From assembly GCA_023055355.1 (NCBI GenBank), contig JALJCS010000052.1:451501-515500 (forward strand): a stretch of 64,000 nt of DNA. The letters run 5' to 3'. The position numbers and the translations under genes were made by a program. Below the pieces are notes generated by a model, which had not been told where the DNA came from, did not search any database, and worked only from the letters and a program-made list of their open reading frames with translations. Positions within the stretch are counted from its first letter, which is position 1, and every line of letters begins with the position of its first letter. Origin of the DNA: Agelaius tricolor. Lineage: Eukaryota > Chordata > Aves > Passeriformes > Icteridae. This document shows positions 21,140 to 34,238 of this stretch, piece by piece.

Positions 21140-22985
21140 AGTTTCTCCTTGTGACAGCTTTCAAACGTACAGAAAACAGCACTTCCTCATTCTCCTGCCT
21201 TTTCAATTCACATGAACATTGGAAGAAAATGGGTTTTGGACAACTTTCTTTTGCTTCTTGCTAAACACTCTGCTGACACTCCGTGCAACTTCCAGAAAAA
21301 GATCAAGGATGCTTTTTGTACTGGGACAGTTTCTCCTTGCGAGACATAGTAGAAAAGCTTTTTGCTAAGATGTAGGCCACAAGAGACGCAGATTCAGAGA
21401 TACGGAGCTCTCCGAAGGTAGGGGCCGCTCCCGGGCGTCTTTCCGCAGAAGCCGTGCTCGGGATCGCACCGCGACCGGCACAATGCTCTGTGTGCAAAGA
21501 AGCGGCTTCTTCGCCTCCGGGAGAGGGAGAGTGCGGCAGATTCCCGAAAGCGAAGGTGCAAGTCGCACCACACAAGCACATTGTGGGCAGCATTCAGACT
21601 TACAGAAAACAGTATTTTACCACCCTCCTGCCTTTTCCATTGTTATTATATTCGAAAAGAACGAGTTTTGGACAGCTATTTTTTCCGTTTTGCAAAATTC
21701 TTTTCAGACCTCTGTACAAGCTTTAGAACATGATTTTGGATGTTTTCTATACTGGCAGAGTTTCTCTTTGCAAGATATGGTGGAAGAGCTTTTTGCTGAG
21801 TGTTGAGCGGCAAGACACGCAGAAGACGCAGATACGCAGCTCTCCGATGCTAAGTGCCGGTCCCCGGCTTCTTTCGGCACAAACCGCTCTTCGAAAAGCA
21901 CTGCGACCCAAACAATGCTCTGTGCGCGAAGAAGCCGCTTCTTCGCCTCCGGGAGACTCGGCGAGCGGCAGCTTCCCAAAGGCGAAGATGCAAGTTGCAC
22001 CACACAGCAACAGTGTCGGCAGCATCCAGACTTAGAGAAAACAGTATTTTACCACTCTTCTGCCTTTTCCATTGTTATTATATTCGAAAGGAACGATTTT
22101 TGGACAACTAGCTTTCCTTCTTGCAAAACTCTTTTCAGACCTCCGTGCAAGTTGAGAAAATGATTTTGGATGTTTTTTATACTGGCAGAGTTTCTCTTTG
22201 CAAGATATGGTGGAAAAGCTTTTTGCTGAGTGTTGAGCGGCAAGACACGGAGAAGACGCAGATACGCAGCTCTCCGATTCTAAGTGCCGGTCCCCGGCTT
22301 CTTTCGGCACAAACCGCTCTCAGGAGCTCCCTGCGCTCGGCACAATGTTGTGCGCAAAGAAGCCGCTTCTTCGCCTCCGGGAGTCGGAGAGAGCGGCAGC
22401 TTCCCAAAGGCCAAGATGCAAGCCGCACCACGCAGGCACAGTGTGGGCAGCATCCAGACTTAGAGAAAACAGTATTTTACCACCCTCCTGCCTTTTCCAT
22501 TGTTATTATATTCGAAAGGAACGAGTTCTGCACAACTATCTTTTCCGTATTGCAAAACTCTTTTCAGACCTCTGTACAAGCTTTAGAACATGATTTTGGA
22601 TGTTTCATTTACTGGCAGTGTTTCTCTTTGCAAGATATGGTGGAAAAGCTTTTTGCTGAGTGTTGAGCGGCAAGAGACGCAGAAGACGCAGATACACAGC
22701 TCTCCGAAGCTAAGTGCCGGTCCCCGGCTTCTTTCGGCACAAGCCGCGCTTAGGTGCTCACCGCGACGCAAGCAATGCTCTGTGTGCGAAGAAGCCGCTT
22801 CTTCGCCTCCGGGAGACTCGGCTAGCAGCGGCTTCCGAAACGCGAAAAACAAATATTAACACCACCGGCATTGTGTCCCGGGCGTCTTTCGGCACAAGCG
22901 CCGCACCGGAGCGTACCGCCCCTGGCACAATGCTCTGTGCGCGAAGAACTCGATTCTTCGCATCCCGGGATCTGAAAGAAGAAGC
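21140..22985 (+). repeat. Tandem array of about 430-bp units with CpG-rich half
   Basis: The landmark TGTTATTATATTCG occurs at 21641, 22073 and 22501 (periods 432 and 428). A second landmark, GTTTCTC(C/T)TTGC, occurs near 21330, 21759, 22190 and 22619. A more diverged unit precedes at about 21140-21300, and a roughly 130-bp partial unit follows at 22875-22975. Each unit has an AT-rich half and a CpG-rich half with a 17-nt near-palindrome (GAAGAAGC, 1-nt spacer, GCTTCTTC). Open frames run through the array on both strands, as expected for a repeat lacking stops in its GC half, and I do not call them genes. Confidence 0.93.
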
Positions 22986-23029
22986 ATAAGCTTTAGACGC
23001 CCTTGCCTCAATTGCGTACAGGTTTGGGC

Positions 23030-23516
23030 GCTCCTCTCGATTAATTGTGCCATTCCTGACAGCAGGTGTCGCTGTTGGTCAAGCTTCGAGTTTGCTTAAG
23101 AAGTTGCGATGCTGGGTGGTCAACTCAAGGTAAGATCAGCGACTTTAAATCAGGTTCTCACTGGTGTAGATACCATTAGTCATTGCACACTGCAAAATAA
23201 AGCTGCTCTAGCTTTCTTGTTAGCACATGGGCAAGAGTGTGAGGATTTTGAAGGAATGTGTTTTTTGAACCTCTCTAACCCTTCTGCAGTCATTCACTGG
23301 AAACTCAAACAAGGACAAGATAACATGAAGAAATTGATTGGGAATGAGAGGGTTACGCATGAATGGTTTGAGAGATGGGAAACAACTCGATGGTTGGAAG
23401 ATCTTGTCAAGGGAACTTTGTTGTTACTAGTAGTCATTATTATATTGCTTCTTGTTATTCCATGCATCATGAAACTGGTGAGCCTCTTGGAAGTAAATAC
23501 AGTGCAAAGGGTTTAG
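23030..23516 (+). pseudogene. env: Alpharetrovirus-like env transmembrane subunit remnant
   Basis: A hydrophobic, Ala/Gly/Val-rich fusion-peptide-like segment (about 23048-23085) is followed by a frameshift into the 135-codon frame at 23109-23516. That frame has the heptad repeat and LQNKAALAFLLAHG segment of the immunosuppressive-like region, then C44 and C51 in a C-x6-C arrangement, with Phe52 where the family usually has a second Cys for bonding to the surface subunit. Residues about 103-121 form a strong membrane anchor, followed by a short tail. It lies just upstream of a polypurine tract and LTR. The rest of this provirus (gag, pol, surface subunit) is missing; the 430-bp array sits where it should be. 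Confidence 0.88.
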
Positions 23517-23530
23517 CTGGTGCAAGACGA

Positions 23531-23543
23531 AGAAGGGGGAAAT
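23531..23543 (+). other. Polypurine tract
   Basis: AGAAGGGGGAAAT lies immediately before the TG of the following LTR, the expected plus-strand priming site of a retrovirus. Confidence 0.85.
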
Positions 23544-23930
23544 TGTAGCAATGTAGCTGAACCTCTTAGACTAAAGGGTGCACCAGCCATCCAGCTGGAA
23601 TATGTTCTTCTCAGAATTTTCTCAGAGCCCTCTGGAATTCATCAAGGTTACTACGACATAAGCCGTGCTAAAAGAAGAAAGAGAAGTTGAGAAACCAAAT
23701 TCCAAGACTACAAGAACTCGATAACGGGGGGCAGCAAAGCGCCTGGACTGTAACCAAACGTATCTTCTGAGAGGTACACACAGAATGTGTGGACATAACA
23801 AAGGCACCAAGATAAAAATGCGGGCCTAGCGTGTGCAGAGATTTAGAATGTGGAAGTGCATCATGTCAACAATCAATGGCTTCTGCTTAATCCTCTCGCT
23901 CCGTTGTCCTGGAGTCCTGAATTTCCCACA
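23544..23930 (+). mobile_element. 3' LTR of the alpharetrovirus-like ERV
   Basis: A 387-bp LTR starts TGTAGCAATG directly after the polypurine tract and ends TTTCCCACA. Its short length and the env type upstream fit class II (alpharetrovirus-like) elements. No 5' LTR partner was found in the window. Confidence 0.85.
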
Positions 23931-26900
23931 AGGAAAGCCCTACTAAAAGGGCTCTGATTTTAATGATAGTTGCTGTCTAGACGATGAATAATGGGAAGAG
24001 TTCTTTCAAATCCTTCCCTCGCTGACATCTGTAAGTTTCATCTTTTCCTGATTGTACTGGTGGCTATACATTAGTTATGACTAGAAAGGAATGAGTTTTA
24101 GGGATATGTGGCAAGGAAATTGGTAGCTCTGCTTCCATTTCCATTGTCTAAGAAGAATTCTGATTAGTTTTGGACTTTTCATAGACCTCTGACTAGATTG
24201 CATTTGTCTTTGATTGAGCCCGTAAATTTTAGGCTACTAGGCTTGACCAATGAATAGAAAAGGGAAAGTCACACAGCTTAGGTGGTTCTCTTGTCAACAA
24301 CTTCTCAATAGTAGGGCGATTTCTGTCCTCAAGTTTGTTACTTCAGCTAGCAGATTATGCTCACTCCAAAAGAAGGTGAGAAGTTTGCTACCCTAAATGG
24401 TCCGAGAATTCTTCCTGCTTCTTGGTGACTCTTTTGTATGACTGGATTCTGTATTATTGGAGTTTGTTATAAAAAGTTGGATTAAATTGCGTGCGTCCGC
24501 TCTTGGGGGAAACAGTATTTAGCCAATAACATCTAGGCTTTTATCGCCCTGAGACTGTCTGAACGGACCGGACGCTTTAAACACAGTAATTCCTGCTAGT
24601 TCCAATTCCATTTTTAGACTCGACAAACCGAATGGTAAACCTGCACCAGTAGGGAGGGACATTGGACTTTCTCCTTTTTAGAGAGAAACTAATGAAAAAG
24701 TTTCAGCAGAATCATAGCAGGCTGTAAAATAAGAAAAGCATCATGAAAAGAGGCCAATCCTATCCTCTTAGATATGGCTAGTTGTGATTGGACATGAATG
24801 AAATGTGTCAACTCTGTGTTCCTGGGTATCACATCAGTAACAGCTACTTCAACTGCTGTAGTTGTCTCCTAAAGCTAAGAACAGAATCCAAAGAATTGTG
24901 ATTCCATGGTCCCAATTCACCCTGTGATGGTGACAGGTGAAAAAGGAGTGGAAGGTGCACGGGGAAATTAACTTGAATGGCCTATCTAAATCAGCAGCCA
25001 CTGATTTCCTGAAAACTTCAACAGGTCAGTTGACCTGTTGGGATTCTTTTAATCCATGGTCATGTTTTTCTTGGGATTCTTGTAACCTTTCCCCATTCGT
25101 TCAGCCTTTGCCCTCAAGCCTTTGCTGACATTTCAAGTATCTCGACAAGCTGGAAATGTGTTGTCTTTCTTTATCATGTCATAATTCCCTTCAAAGGCTT
25201 GTTTGCCTCAAGTCTTATTTTTGCTGGTTTTCTGCTAGTTCATTGTCAGAGGGCAGCAGGTGCTTTGTAAGAGCAAGTACACAATCCTATAGCTTGCTTT
25301 TCTTTTGATTTGGCCTGTCTAGAAAACTGAATGACTGAACATTTCCAACAGAATTTTCTCTCCCCATTATGTTTCACCGGAAGGGCAGATGCAAATCATC
25401 TACTTAAACTCTTGGCACGGAAGAAAATAGTGGTTTGCTGCTGCATATAGGTAGAAGCTTACAAAAGGAAGGCCTTGGGCTGAGGCCCGATACTTTGGCT
25501 AAGTAGAAAAGGACTATGGGAAGGTGAGGCCGCTGAATCAGAGGTAGATCAACAAGTTCTAGAATGGTCACGTGTTCACGGCGTGGTGTATGATGGTTGG
25601 TTGAATGAATTTTGTTATGGCTTAAAGCTGTGGAACTGATAAAGGCCTGAGTGCTTCAAAAGCCTGGTTTTTGCAAAAAAGCAGCTCTCCTCTGCACCTG
25701 CCTGGGGACTCTGCATCACTAGGGACCCTCACTCCCAGTTTGCCAAGGAGATGATCAGTAGGAATGTTGCAGAGCTGCTGTGTCCATATGAACGGAATGG
25801 CAAAGAGTGAAGCGGTGGGTATTTTTGGGCTTTAATACAATGCTGCTGCATTGGTGCCAGTTTAGTCGGTTTTCCATCAGTGGCCTTTCTGTCTAGAAGT
25901 ACACTGCCCAGAGTCTTTCTAGCATGTGATGCCATTTCCTTCCTGTTGTTTTAATACCTTCCTTCAGTTGAAAGGATGATACAATCTTTACATTTTGAAG
26001 ATCCCTGTTAGGAAACACTATGCCAGAGGAGTCATTGCTCCCTTTTCTTCTGCCTCCTTTGTAATTTTCAGAGACTCATTTCAAATTTCTGCTAATGTCG
26101 AGAAGAATACTGAGACTACTCAGCAGGGTTGAGGCTCTCAGCTGCTTTCCTCTTTCATACTGCTTCATACTGCATGTGACTTAATGGCCTGGTTTTGTCA
26201 TCCGCATTTTGCTGTGATCTGTGAACACAAAAAGAAGTCTTTGTTTTTTGCAAGAACTACCCCTAGGAGGATTTGTGTTCCTTTTGATTTCTACGGTGTT
26301 AGCCCTGTTGCAGAAAAAAAGGAGATTGTACCCTCTTCTTGTGCTCTCATTCCCTCCTCTCTGCTTTGCATGTCCTAGTTAATCTACTGCCATGACTCAT
26401 TTGGCATCATCTCATCGTGCAAATTCTGCACAGTTGCATGGACTTACAAATGCCAGTTGCCAAGGAGCTAATATAACCATTCAAAGATTAAAGAATTGTA
26501 GGGCTGGGCAAGTTCAGCTGCTGAAACTGTAAGTGGTTAAGTCATGCCATATTAAAGAGACAGAGCAAAGCAGTTCATCTAGGATTTTGAACTGGACACC
26601 TCCGAGAATAACAGCTTGACAGCAATGACACAGCCATCTTCCTAGCTGTATTCCAGAAAGAGAAAAGGGACACCTTCAATGGTTAAGATGTTTGGCATGA
26701 GAAAACAGCAAGAAATGTAGCCCAAAATACTTGAGCCAGATCAAGTGCGTTTTTCTCGTGAGAATTTTGCAGTTGTTCTTTCTTGTCTGTGCCTTTACTT
26801 TTCACAGAAGACAGGGAGGGCGTTTAATTATTATTGTTCTTTTGTTTTCTATTCTTGGCCTCCCTCTTTCCACCTGCCATTAACAATTTTGCCTTTCTTG

Positions 26901-29900
26901 ACTGGCTTGTCTTTCTTTACTTCTAGAAGGTTACATGAGGTCCTCCAACCTTGTCATAAACATTCGCAGACAGTGGAAAGGAGTAGAAGGTACATCTAAA
27001 TGCACAAAACAGACCCAGAAAAATAGAGTTTTTTTACAGTCTTCTGTGAGAACAAGATATCTTTGAACTGAGTAATGCTTTAACTTTTAGTCCACTCATT
27101 ACTATTATTACAAGTGTTTGGCCTTTAGTACATAGCCTTTGAAATCATCCAGCCCAATATTTTTGGCTAATTTTGTTTTAGTTCTCTCGGGGACTTTGTT
27201 TCTTAAGGAATAGTCCAGAGCGAGAGCGTCCACGGTAGAGTTATGCTGCCATAATAAAAGCGTCGTAAATTCTGGTACAGTTTGTGCTGGTAATAGGTCT
27301 AGGAAAGAAAGGTTTTACATCTTTTTTGACTTTCAAATGTAACCATTATTTGAAACAGTTAAGAGTTGGGCTTTCCCCCCCTCCAAAATACTTCTCTCTG
27401 GAATGTTACTCAGGGATTACACATAAAAGCTCACCCCGTAAAATATGTTGCGGATAATCTGCAGTAAGCGCAGCTTAGCAGCTAGAGATGATTATGTGGG
27501 TTAAATGACATTCCTTCCTTCTGCGGTGATGGAAACTCTGTCTACGCAGACATACTCAACAAAAGTTACCATGGCTTAGCTCCTCTCCTCAACTTCATGT
27601 GCATTTTAAAACTTTCCAAGAAGGTGAATTCAAGCTCCTTCATTGCTCTGTGCTGGAGTCCCAAGAAAATATCAGTGTGCTTTTTGTCATTTACAGCTGT
27701 CATTGCTTAGCTCTTGAACATGAGACTCTCTCATGACTGATGAAAGTTGTCTAGTTAAGAGTGGGTCAAAGACACGCTCCTGCTCTAGAAGGAGATGAGA
27801 AGGTTTCTGCAGTCTTTGTCATCTCTACTGCTTGTGATTTCTAGACAAAACCAGTGGGAAGTTTTCTGAAGGCAGTCCAGAAGCTGGCAATATGGACAGC
27901 TTACAACCAAACACTTGCTGCACTGCTACCACGGTGATACCAGGAAGGACTTAAAAAATTTAAACGGGCAAACAAAGCAGTTGGAAGGAAAAGAACATTA
28001 ACCATTATTCCATGCTTCTAATATATCCTCCTTTAAGTCATCATTTTCATGCCGTTTAACGGCTTGCCTTGGTATCCCTCAAAAGGAAATCTGAGACAGA
28101 GTAAGCTTTTGAATGCAGTAGATGTGACACGTGCAGGCCAAGTTGCCTTTGTTGACATCAAATGCCAGTTATGCTTGAGCTACCCTTTGCTTAAGGTACT
28201 TCGCTTACACTAAGAATTTTACTCCTCATTGAGCAAATTTTGCTGTCATGATTGAGTAAATTTTATTCATGATAGAGTGAATGTTACTGTCACTCAGAAT
28301 TTTACTGTCATGATTGGCATTGAAACTTTTCAAGGAAAGCTCTGGATAGCAATGTTTGTGAAAAAACAGTATTTTATCTCCTGTATTTGTGTGAAGCAGG
28401 TAAGCCTTTTGCTGTCACCAGTGTTGCTTACCCTTTCATGTCATATCCCTCTTCATATCCATATTCTGCTGAAGGCTTATTAATCTACTTTAAAATTGGC
28501 ACGTGGAATAAGACTCCTTTTCCTTTTTGAAAGCTAATGTCATTTGACCTAGTGACAGTAAATAATTCATTAATTGTAAGTCCCCAGCTAGCATCTTTTA
28601 CGCATATTCTAACCTTCTAAAGAAGTAACAAAAACACTCTCCAATACTTTGCTTTCTTAAGCACACAAAATGCTTCCCTCCTTTGCAGTTGGCATTGTAA
28701 AATGAACCACATCTCTGCAGTATTTTAACATGCACCATATTTAACCAAGTAATTCAAAAGAAATAAAAAGCAGCCCCTTCGATTTGGAAATATTTTTGAA
28801 TTGTTTTTGAATATACAAAACATCCCCTTACTGTACGCATTGCATGCAGATTTAATCGTCGTGAAAGCAAACCCTATGTTTCTGTTCGGATCGCAGGGTT
28901 TTCCAGTTTCCACAATTGTTCTTGGCACAGTTTTCTACTTATGTGACTGTTAGGACACTCACAGGTACTTCTAAGGTACTGTAGTAAGCGGAGAAGGAGG
29001 AGAGGTTGTGCCTTATTTCTGGCTTCCTTTGGTTTTCTTTTTGGTTTTCTTCCTCTTGCTCTTTTTCATGTCACCTTTCTAGATACTGTGATTTAGATTT
29101 GCAGTTTACTAAGCTGTGTTTTCTGTCTGGAATTCTTTGAAATTCCGAGAGGAACCCCACCGGTAAATATGCATCTTTTTATGATTTGCTAGCTACATAG
29201 AAAATCTTCCTGCTGCTCTAAAATGCTTTTATTGGATATGCATTTTTATCACCATTCCAATGAAAAGAAAAGTTCCTCTATTCACTGCTTTTGTACTGGA
29301 TTCAGTTCAATGTGCGCTAACGGTGCAAAAAAGTCCTGCTGGAAGAAAGGAGCTGCATACCAATTGACCAAGACATGTGCTACAAGGGTCTTGGAAAGGT
29401 TCAAAGTTTCTCTACCTTTCTGGCAGTCTGTCTTCACAGCAGGACTTGATGAGGGATTTTGCTGGCGTTTCTTTGACAGAAAGCAATAACAAAGCAAGCA
29501 AAATGGAGCAGCAGAAGGAGATAGCAGCAAAAGGTACATTATCCCCTCTGTTATTATCATTGTCGAAAGAGATTTTTTCTCGCCATGTTACATCAAATAC
29601 CTTAGTAGAGCTAAAGACTAGAAAAACGCAGCTCTGTTCTGGTTCATTAAAAGCAAAGCCATCTGTGGACAGAAGTGCCCAGCGTGATGCTGGGAACTCC
29701 TAGCTGGTTTCAGTAAGCTGTCTGGAGAACGGCATTTTCGGTGGGCTTTACTAGCGTGTCTGTAAGGAGGGGGAGTTTATGTGCAGCTTTGAGCCCTGAG
29801 AGTGCCATAGGCAAAGAGACCCATCGTGTAGCTCTCTGACCAGCCACAGCACACTGAGGCATGATGGATTACTCCCAGAGTTCACGTGGTAGAAAGGTTT

Positions 29901-30399
29901 TCTGCCCCCGTGAAGGACGACACATCCATTTGCTTGAATAGAGCCATTCTGTATGTTACAATGGTAACTTGAATTCATCAAGTTTGTGCTATTTGTACAA
30001 TGGCAGTGAGCTTGGATTCTTAAGCTTCTCGTGTTTGACCTGTTTCCTGTTTCAGTAAATAGCAAAACTTCCAAGGACTGCAGCGACAAGAAGATGAAGC
30101 TGCTAGTGTATTTCAAATGTTTGCCTAATAAAATGGTGATTTTTGCACATATTCGCAATGGAAATTTACGGTACCGAAACACCAGCTCTGCTCAGGGCAA
30201 TTCTGAAATTGACTTGAGCTCTTTTGCCTGTTTCTTAGCAGGTGAACTGAGATACTTCTAGCTTCCAAGGCAAGGCGTTTGACAGCAGCTTCAAAAAGGC
30301 CCAGGCTGTTGGATGAAAAGGTGAAAAAACTGAGGGAAATGGGGGGAAATTTCACTTCTGGTTTATGTCATAGATTCAGCCAGATGATCAACAAGCATT
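23931..30399. other. Long interval without recognisable genes
   Basis: I find no retroviral, CR1 or host coding motif. Around 28200-28320 a few diverged copies of a TTTTACTGTCATGATTGA-like motif make a small local repeat. The open frames (longest about 143 codons, minus strand, 29751-30182) lack recognisable domains. Confidence 0.5.
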
Positions 30400-31044
30400 A
30401 ATTTTATGAGGTACCAGCGTAGTCTTTCACTCTTGCAGATCCCCAAAAGCTTAACCATCCAGCAGCTTCTTCCTTGCAACAAGTGCCACAGCCAAAAGCC
30501 AGGCCTGGCCCTCACCTTCTCCTCGCAGCCTACAAACTCTGCCAAACGTACCGGTGATTCTCACTTTCCTTCTCAGCTACATGGACAAGCACATCCTCTC
30601 CATGTCTCCGAGTCCTTAGTGAAACCAAACAGAGGTTCACCTTCAAACAGCTCAGTGTGCCAGGACAGAAAGATTTCACTGGCCTGTCCCCTTGCTTTTT
30701 CCTTGCAGCTTTTTATTTTCAGAGCATACACCGAGGCATTGCACTTTGCTTCTCAGCTGAGTGCATTGCCACATTGCTGGAGTCCCACACGTCCATCTCC
30801 TTCTCGCACTAACTGCTTCTGTTGAAACATGCTGATGTGATGTGCTTTCCTGCTCAGCTATTAACACAGTCACATTCTGTGTCCTGCTTGCAGTCTGAAT
30901 CTAAAAGGAGACGTTTCTGACTATGTCTCACAGACACAGATGTACCAGGATGAAAAGGTTGCTTGGACCTTGCCACTTACGTTCAAAAACATCCATTCAC
31001 TCCACAATCAAGAGACACCTTTCTTTGCTTTACATCCTGCAAAC

Positions 31045-31046
<2 letters not shown>

Positions 31047-31082
<36 letters not shown>
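31047..31082 (+). repeat. CA microsatellite
   Basis: An uninterrupted CA dinucleotide run followed by CAGACAGACA. Confidence 0.97.
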
Positions 31083-31086
<4 letters not shown>

Positions 31087-31209
31087 GACACGAGAGCTAC
31101 GCACTTTCTTTCTTTCTTTCTTAGCTGCACACACTCACCTATTTCCCAGCTTGACCTCTCTACCACTTCTCCTTCGGCCTTGCTGTGCATGGACATTTCC
31201 TGTTAAGAT

Positions 31210-32420
31210 ACCCATTGTGTTGCCTATCCCTCCCCCACATTGCCTTGCCTTTCCTACCCAATCTTGCATTTCCTTGTCATTGCTGACAATTCCTTTCTTT
31301 TCCCTTGCCTTCCTGACCCATGCATGTCCTTCCCTTGCCCTTCATACCAACCCAGTGCCTTGTATTGACTTGCTCACCTATCCTTCTTTTCCTTCCCATT
31401 TGTCCAGCTCCAATCTTTCATTTCCTTCTCCTTCTAGGACTCTTATTGCCTTGTCTCCCTCTCTTTTGTGTTGCCTGGCAAAGCCACCACTTGTCTGGCC
31501 TTGTCCTTGAACCCCTTCCTTGCCTTGCATTACCTTGCTCACCAGTCCCCCACCTGGAATTCACCACCTCTCTTCTTGTGGAATCTCTTCAACATGCATT
31601 GCCCTGCCTGCTTCTCCTAGGATTCTCCAGGCTTCCACTGGCTATTTTTTCTCAAGGCCCAGCGTTTCAGGAGCTTGTGAGAAGAAGCCTGGAGGAGGCC
31701 ACGTGCAAGCACACCTATCTGTCCTGACAGCTTTCTTCTGACATCTATGCTTACATGCCTTGAATTTTGGACACAAAGTTCATCTTTCACCCTTGGGCTT
31801 CAGGGGCAGAATGACAGTTCTTTTGCATACAAAGGAAAGCAGGCAACCCAAGTGTCTTAGGTGCAGATTAGACATGACCCATGCAAGATCAAGGCTGGAC
31901 AGAGCGGTCCGTCCAGGCCGCTTTTGTGTACCAGCAATCTTTGAACGGACCTGCCACTTGCCTTGCTTTGGGCAACCAACCAGTTTCCTTGCCATGCCCT
32001 GCTCATTCTCCATTGCTTTGCATTCCCTTGCATACCCATGCCTCACATTTGACCTGCCTGCAGTTTTCCTACAGGGCTTGGCCTTGCCTAGCCCTTCCGG
32101 TTACCATTACCTCCTATGCCCAGCCTTGCCTCTAACTTCTGGCACTTGTCTCACCTACCACTCCATTTGCTTTCCCCTCACGGCTTCAGTCTTGCCAACC
32201 TGTCCCTTGACTTGCCTACAATTGCCTACACTTGCTTTGCATTGCCTTACCTGCATGGAAGGCAAGGCAAAGAGTGGTAGACAAGGCAAAGCAAAGCCAG
32301 GAAGTTATTGGAAGGGCTAGGCAAGGCAGACATAGGCAAGCAAGCAAAGCTAGGGTAGGGTAGGCTAGGAAAACTAGGCATGGTACTGGAGGCAAGGCAA
32401 AGCCAAGTGACTTGGAGTGC
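31210..32420. repeat. CTTGCC-rich low-complexity block, switching strand near 32250
   Basis: About 1.0 kb is dominated by CCTTGCC, CTTTGC and CTTGCATT words. At about 32256 the same words appear reverse-complemented (GGCAAGGCAAAG, AGGCAAGCAAGC). The junction forms an imperfect hairpin. Confidence 0.75.
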
Positions 32421-33776
32421 CTTTCCTTGCTTGGGAAGTAAAAGATACGGTGGCAATGTTGGTAGGGCTGATGATAAGGTATCGTGGGAAGGTATAGTAC
32501 AGCAAGACATTTCTGTCCTGGTCCTTTCTGTGTAGGAGCCATTGTTGGACAGAGTCAGTACCGGACGTGGTATGCAACTTTTGCTCGGTAAGTTCCTGAA
32601 GGAGAACAGCAATGCTTTCTCATGGGAAGGAAAGAACTTAGCCCCAGTGTTGGAGGTGCAGATAAGAAGCTGTGTCGTGCAGCTTAAGGGCGGCAGCAAC
32701 TTTCTATCCTGGCATATTTGGTGTGGAAGCACTGACTCAATTTGTACAATCATGGAATCGGTATCCATCTTTGGAAGGCAGTCTCCTTCCTGCAAGAATC
32801 CATTTGGCATGTGTTTTCCACTTTCTCAAGGCAGCCTTCTTGAAATTCTGCCAGCACACTTCTTTTGGACAAGGTAAAGAGCTGCGCTGGGTCTTGGTGT
32901 GCAGCCTAGCTAGTGCCCCGCACAGGTAATGCCCAATAACAGTGGTCTGACACCTTTGTAGAGGATCAGGCCCTGGATGCTTTGGATTTTGGAGGAGGGG
33001 ATGCCATTTCTTTTGAGATGGGCTTCTAGTTCCTCCTCCCTTTGGCAAAGTTTGGGTGGCCACTTTGGGTGGTCTCAGTGAATTGAAAGGCTTTTCCCAA
33101 TAGGCAGTTCTCTGGGTTCGAGTTGTTGAACTGTCAGTGGCAATGCAGAGGCCAGGCCAGGCCTCTGCAGGACAGGTTTTTTGTCCCTTGTAGCTTTAGG
33201 GACTGTGTGAGCAGTCCCTGGTGCCATCCCATTTGGATCCTGACTCTGAGAGATTGAAGGCTTACGGTGGTACCTAGAGCTGAGAAGGAAAGTGGCGATA
33301 GCAGGGTGCACGTTTATAGTTTGATGGGTGCAATTGAAATTGTAGGCAGCAAAGAGCTTTCTCCACCAACAGTTTTGCGAGCTCGGCCAACATTTTCAAG
33401 TTTGTTACCAGGCTCTGTGAGAGAGAAAACGTTTGTTAGGGCAGAAGATCTGGTGTCGGCCTTTGAGTGTGGGGCAAAGAAGAGTATCCACTTGGAAGGG
33501 GAAGATCGGTGACATCTTTTTGTCCTGACACAGTTGGAGAGCAGGGACGTTTCTGACTTGGCTGGGTTCTGGGGGTGGTTGTGAGCTGGGCTCGGTGCGT
33601 GTCCTGGTTTTGTGAGTTGACAATGCTGTGGTGTGGTTATTTAGAAGAGCGCTGACAGTGCCCAGGAAAAAGACAAGCACTTTTCTAGCCCAGCCCCGTT
33701 CGTGTGGGAGCAGTGTAGGGACAAGAGCTCCGCTGTGGATCCTGGCTCTCGGGTACTGACAGAATGGGATCCTGCA

Positions 33777-34238
33777 TGTAGCCCAGAAGGAAGAAGAATT
33801 GTCGTGAACGGCGGGAGAAATGCGACACACCATATGCGTGAATGGCAAATCCCAAAGTTTATTGAAAACTCAGACATATTTATATTGGTGTTAATGAAGC
33901 TTATACATATTGCAAAAGCTGAGTTCATTATTGGTTAAAGCACACTTGGATCAACCACACCTACTTCTATCTTCTAATAATTATTTTGCTTCTATGTTTG
34001 CATTCTTCCAGCTTCTCTACCTAAGATATCTACATTTTCTGGCAAGCGATTTTCTCCCCCGTCTTCCTGTTTCAGAGAAGGTCACTGTGACCTTTGTCAG
34101 TGATTGGACACTGGTTGCTTAGTTCCCAGCTTGTATCCCCTATCCTTATCCATCGGTATCACATCGAAATGTCCTTTCTCAGCTAACCAATTATCCAAAA
34201 AGCTCTCTACAAAGAATCATTTCATTGTTGGCTGCACA
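33777..34238 (-). mobile_element. LTR-like element
   Basis: The block runs from TGTAGCCCAG to GGCTGCACA. A minus-strand AATAAA lies near 33860, at an LTR-like distance from the 3' end. No convincing TSD was found, so the borders are approximate. Confidence 0.5.

Noticed and set aside
22121..22666. 181-codon frame through the tandem array
   Set aside because: Frames of this size occur on both strands because the units repeat; no conserved domain and no start context.
21140..22985. CRISPR-like array
   Set aside because: Units are about 430 bp, tandem without spacers, and the setting is vertebrate DNA.
29751..30182. 143-codon minus-strand frame
   Set aside because: No recognisable domain; surrounding sequence gives no exon structure.
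30923..31510. 195-codon frame
   Set aside because: It crosses a CA microsatellite and low-complexity CCTTGCC sequence; composition explains it.
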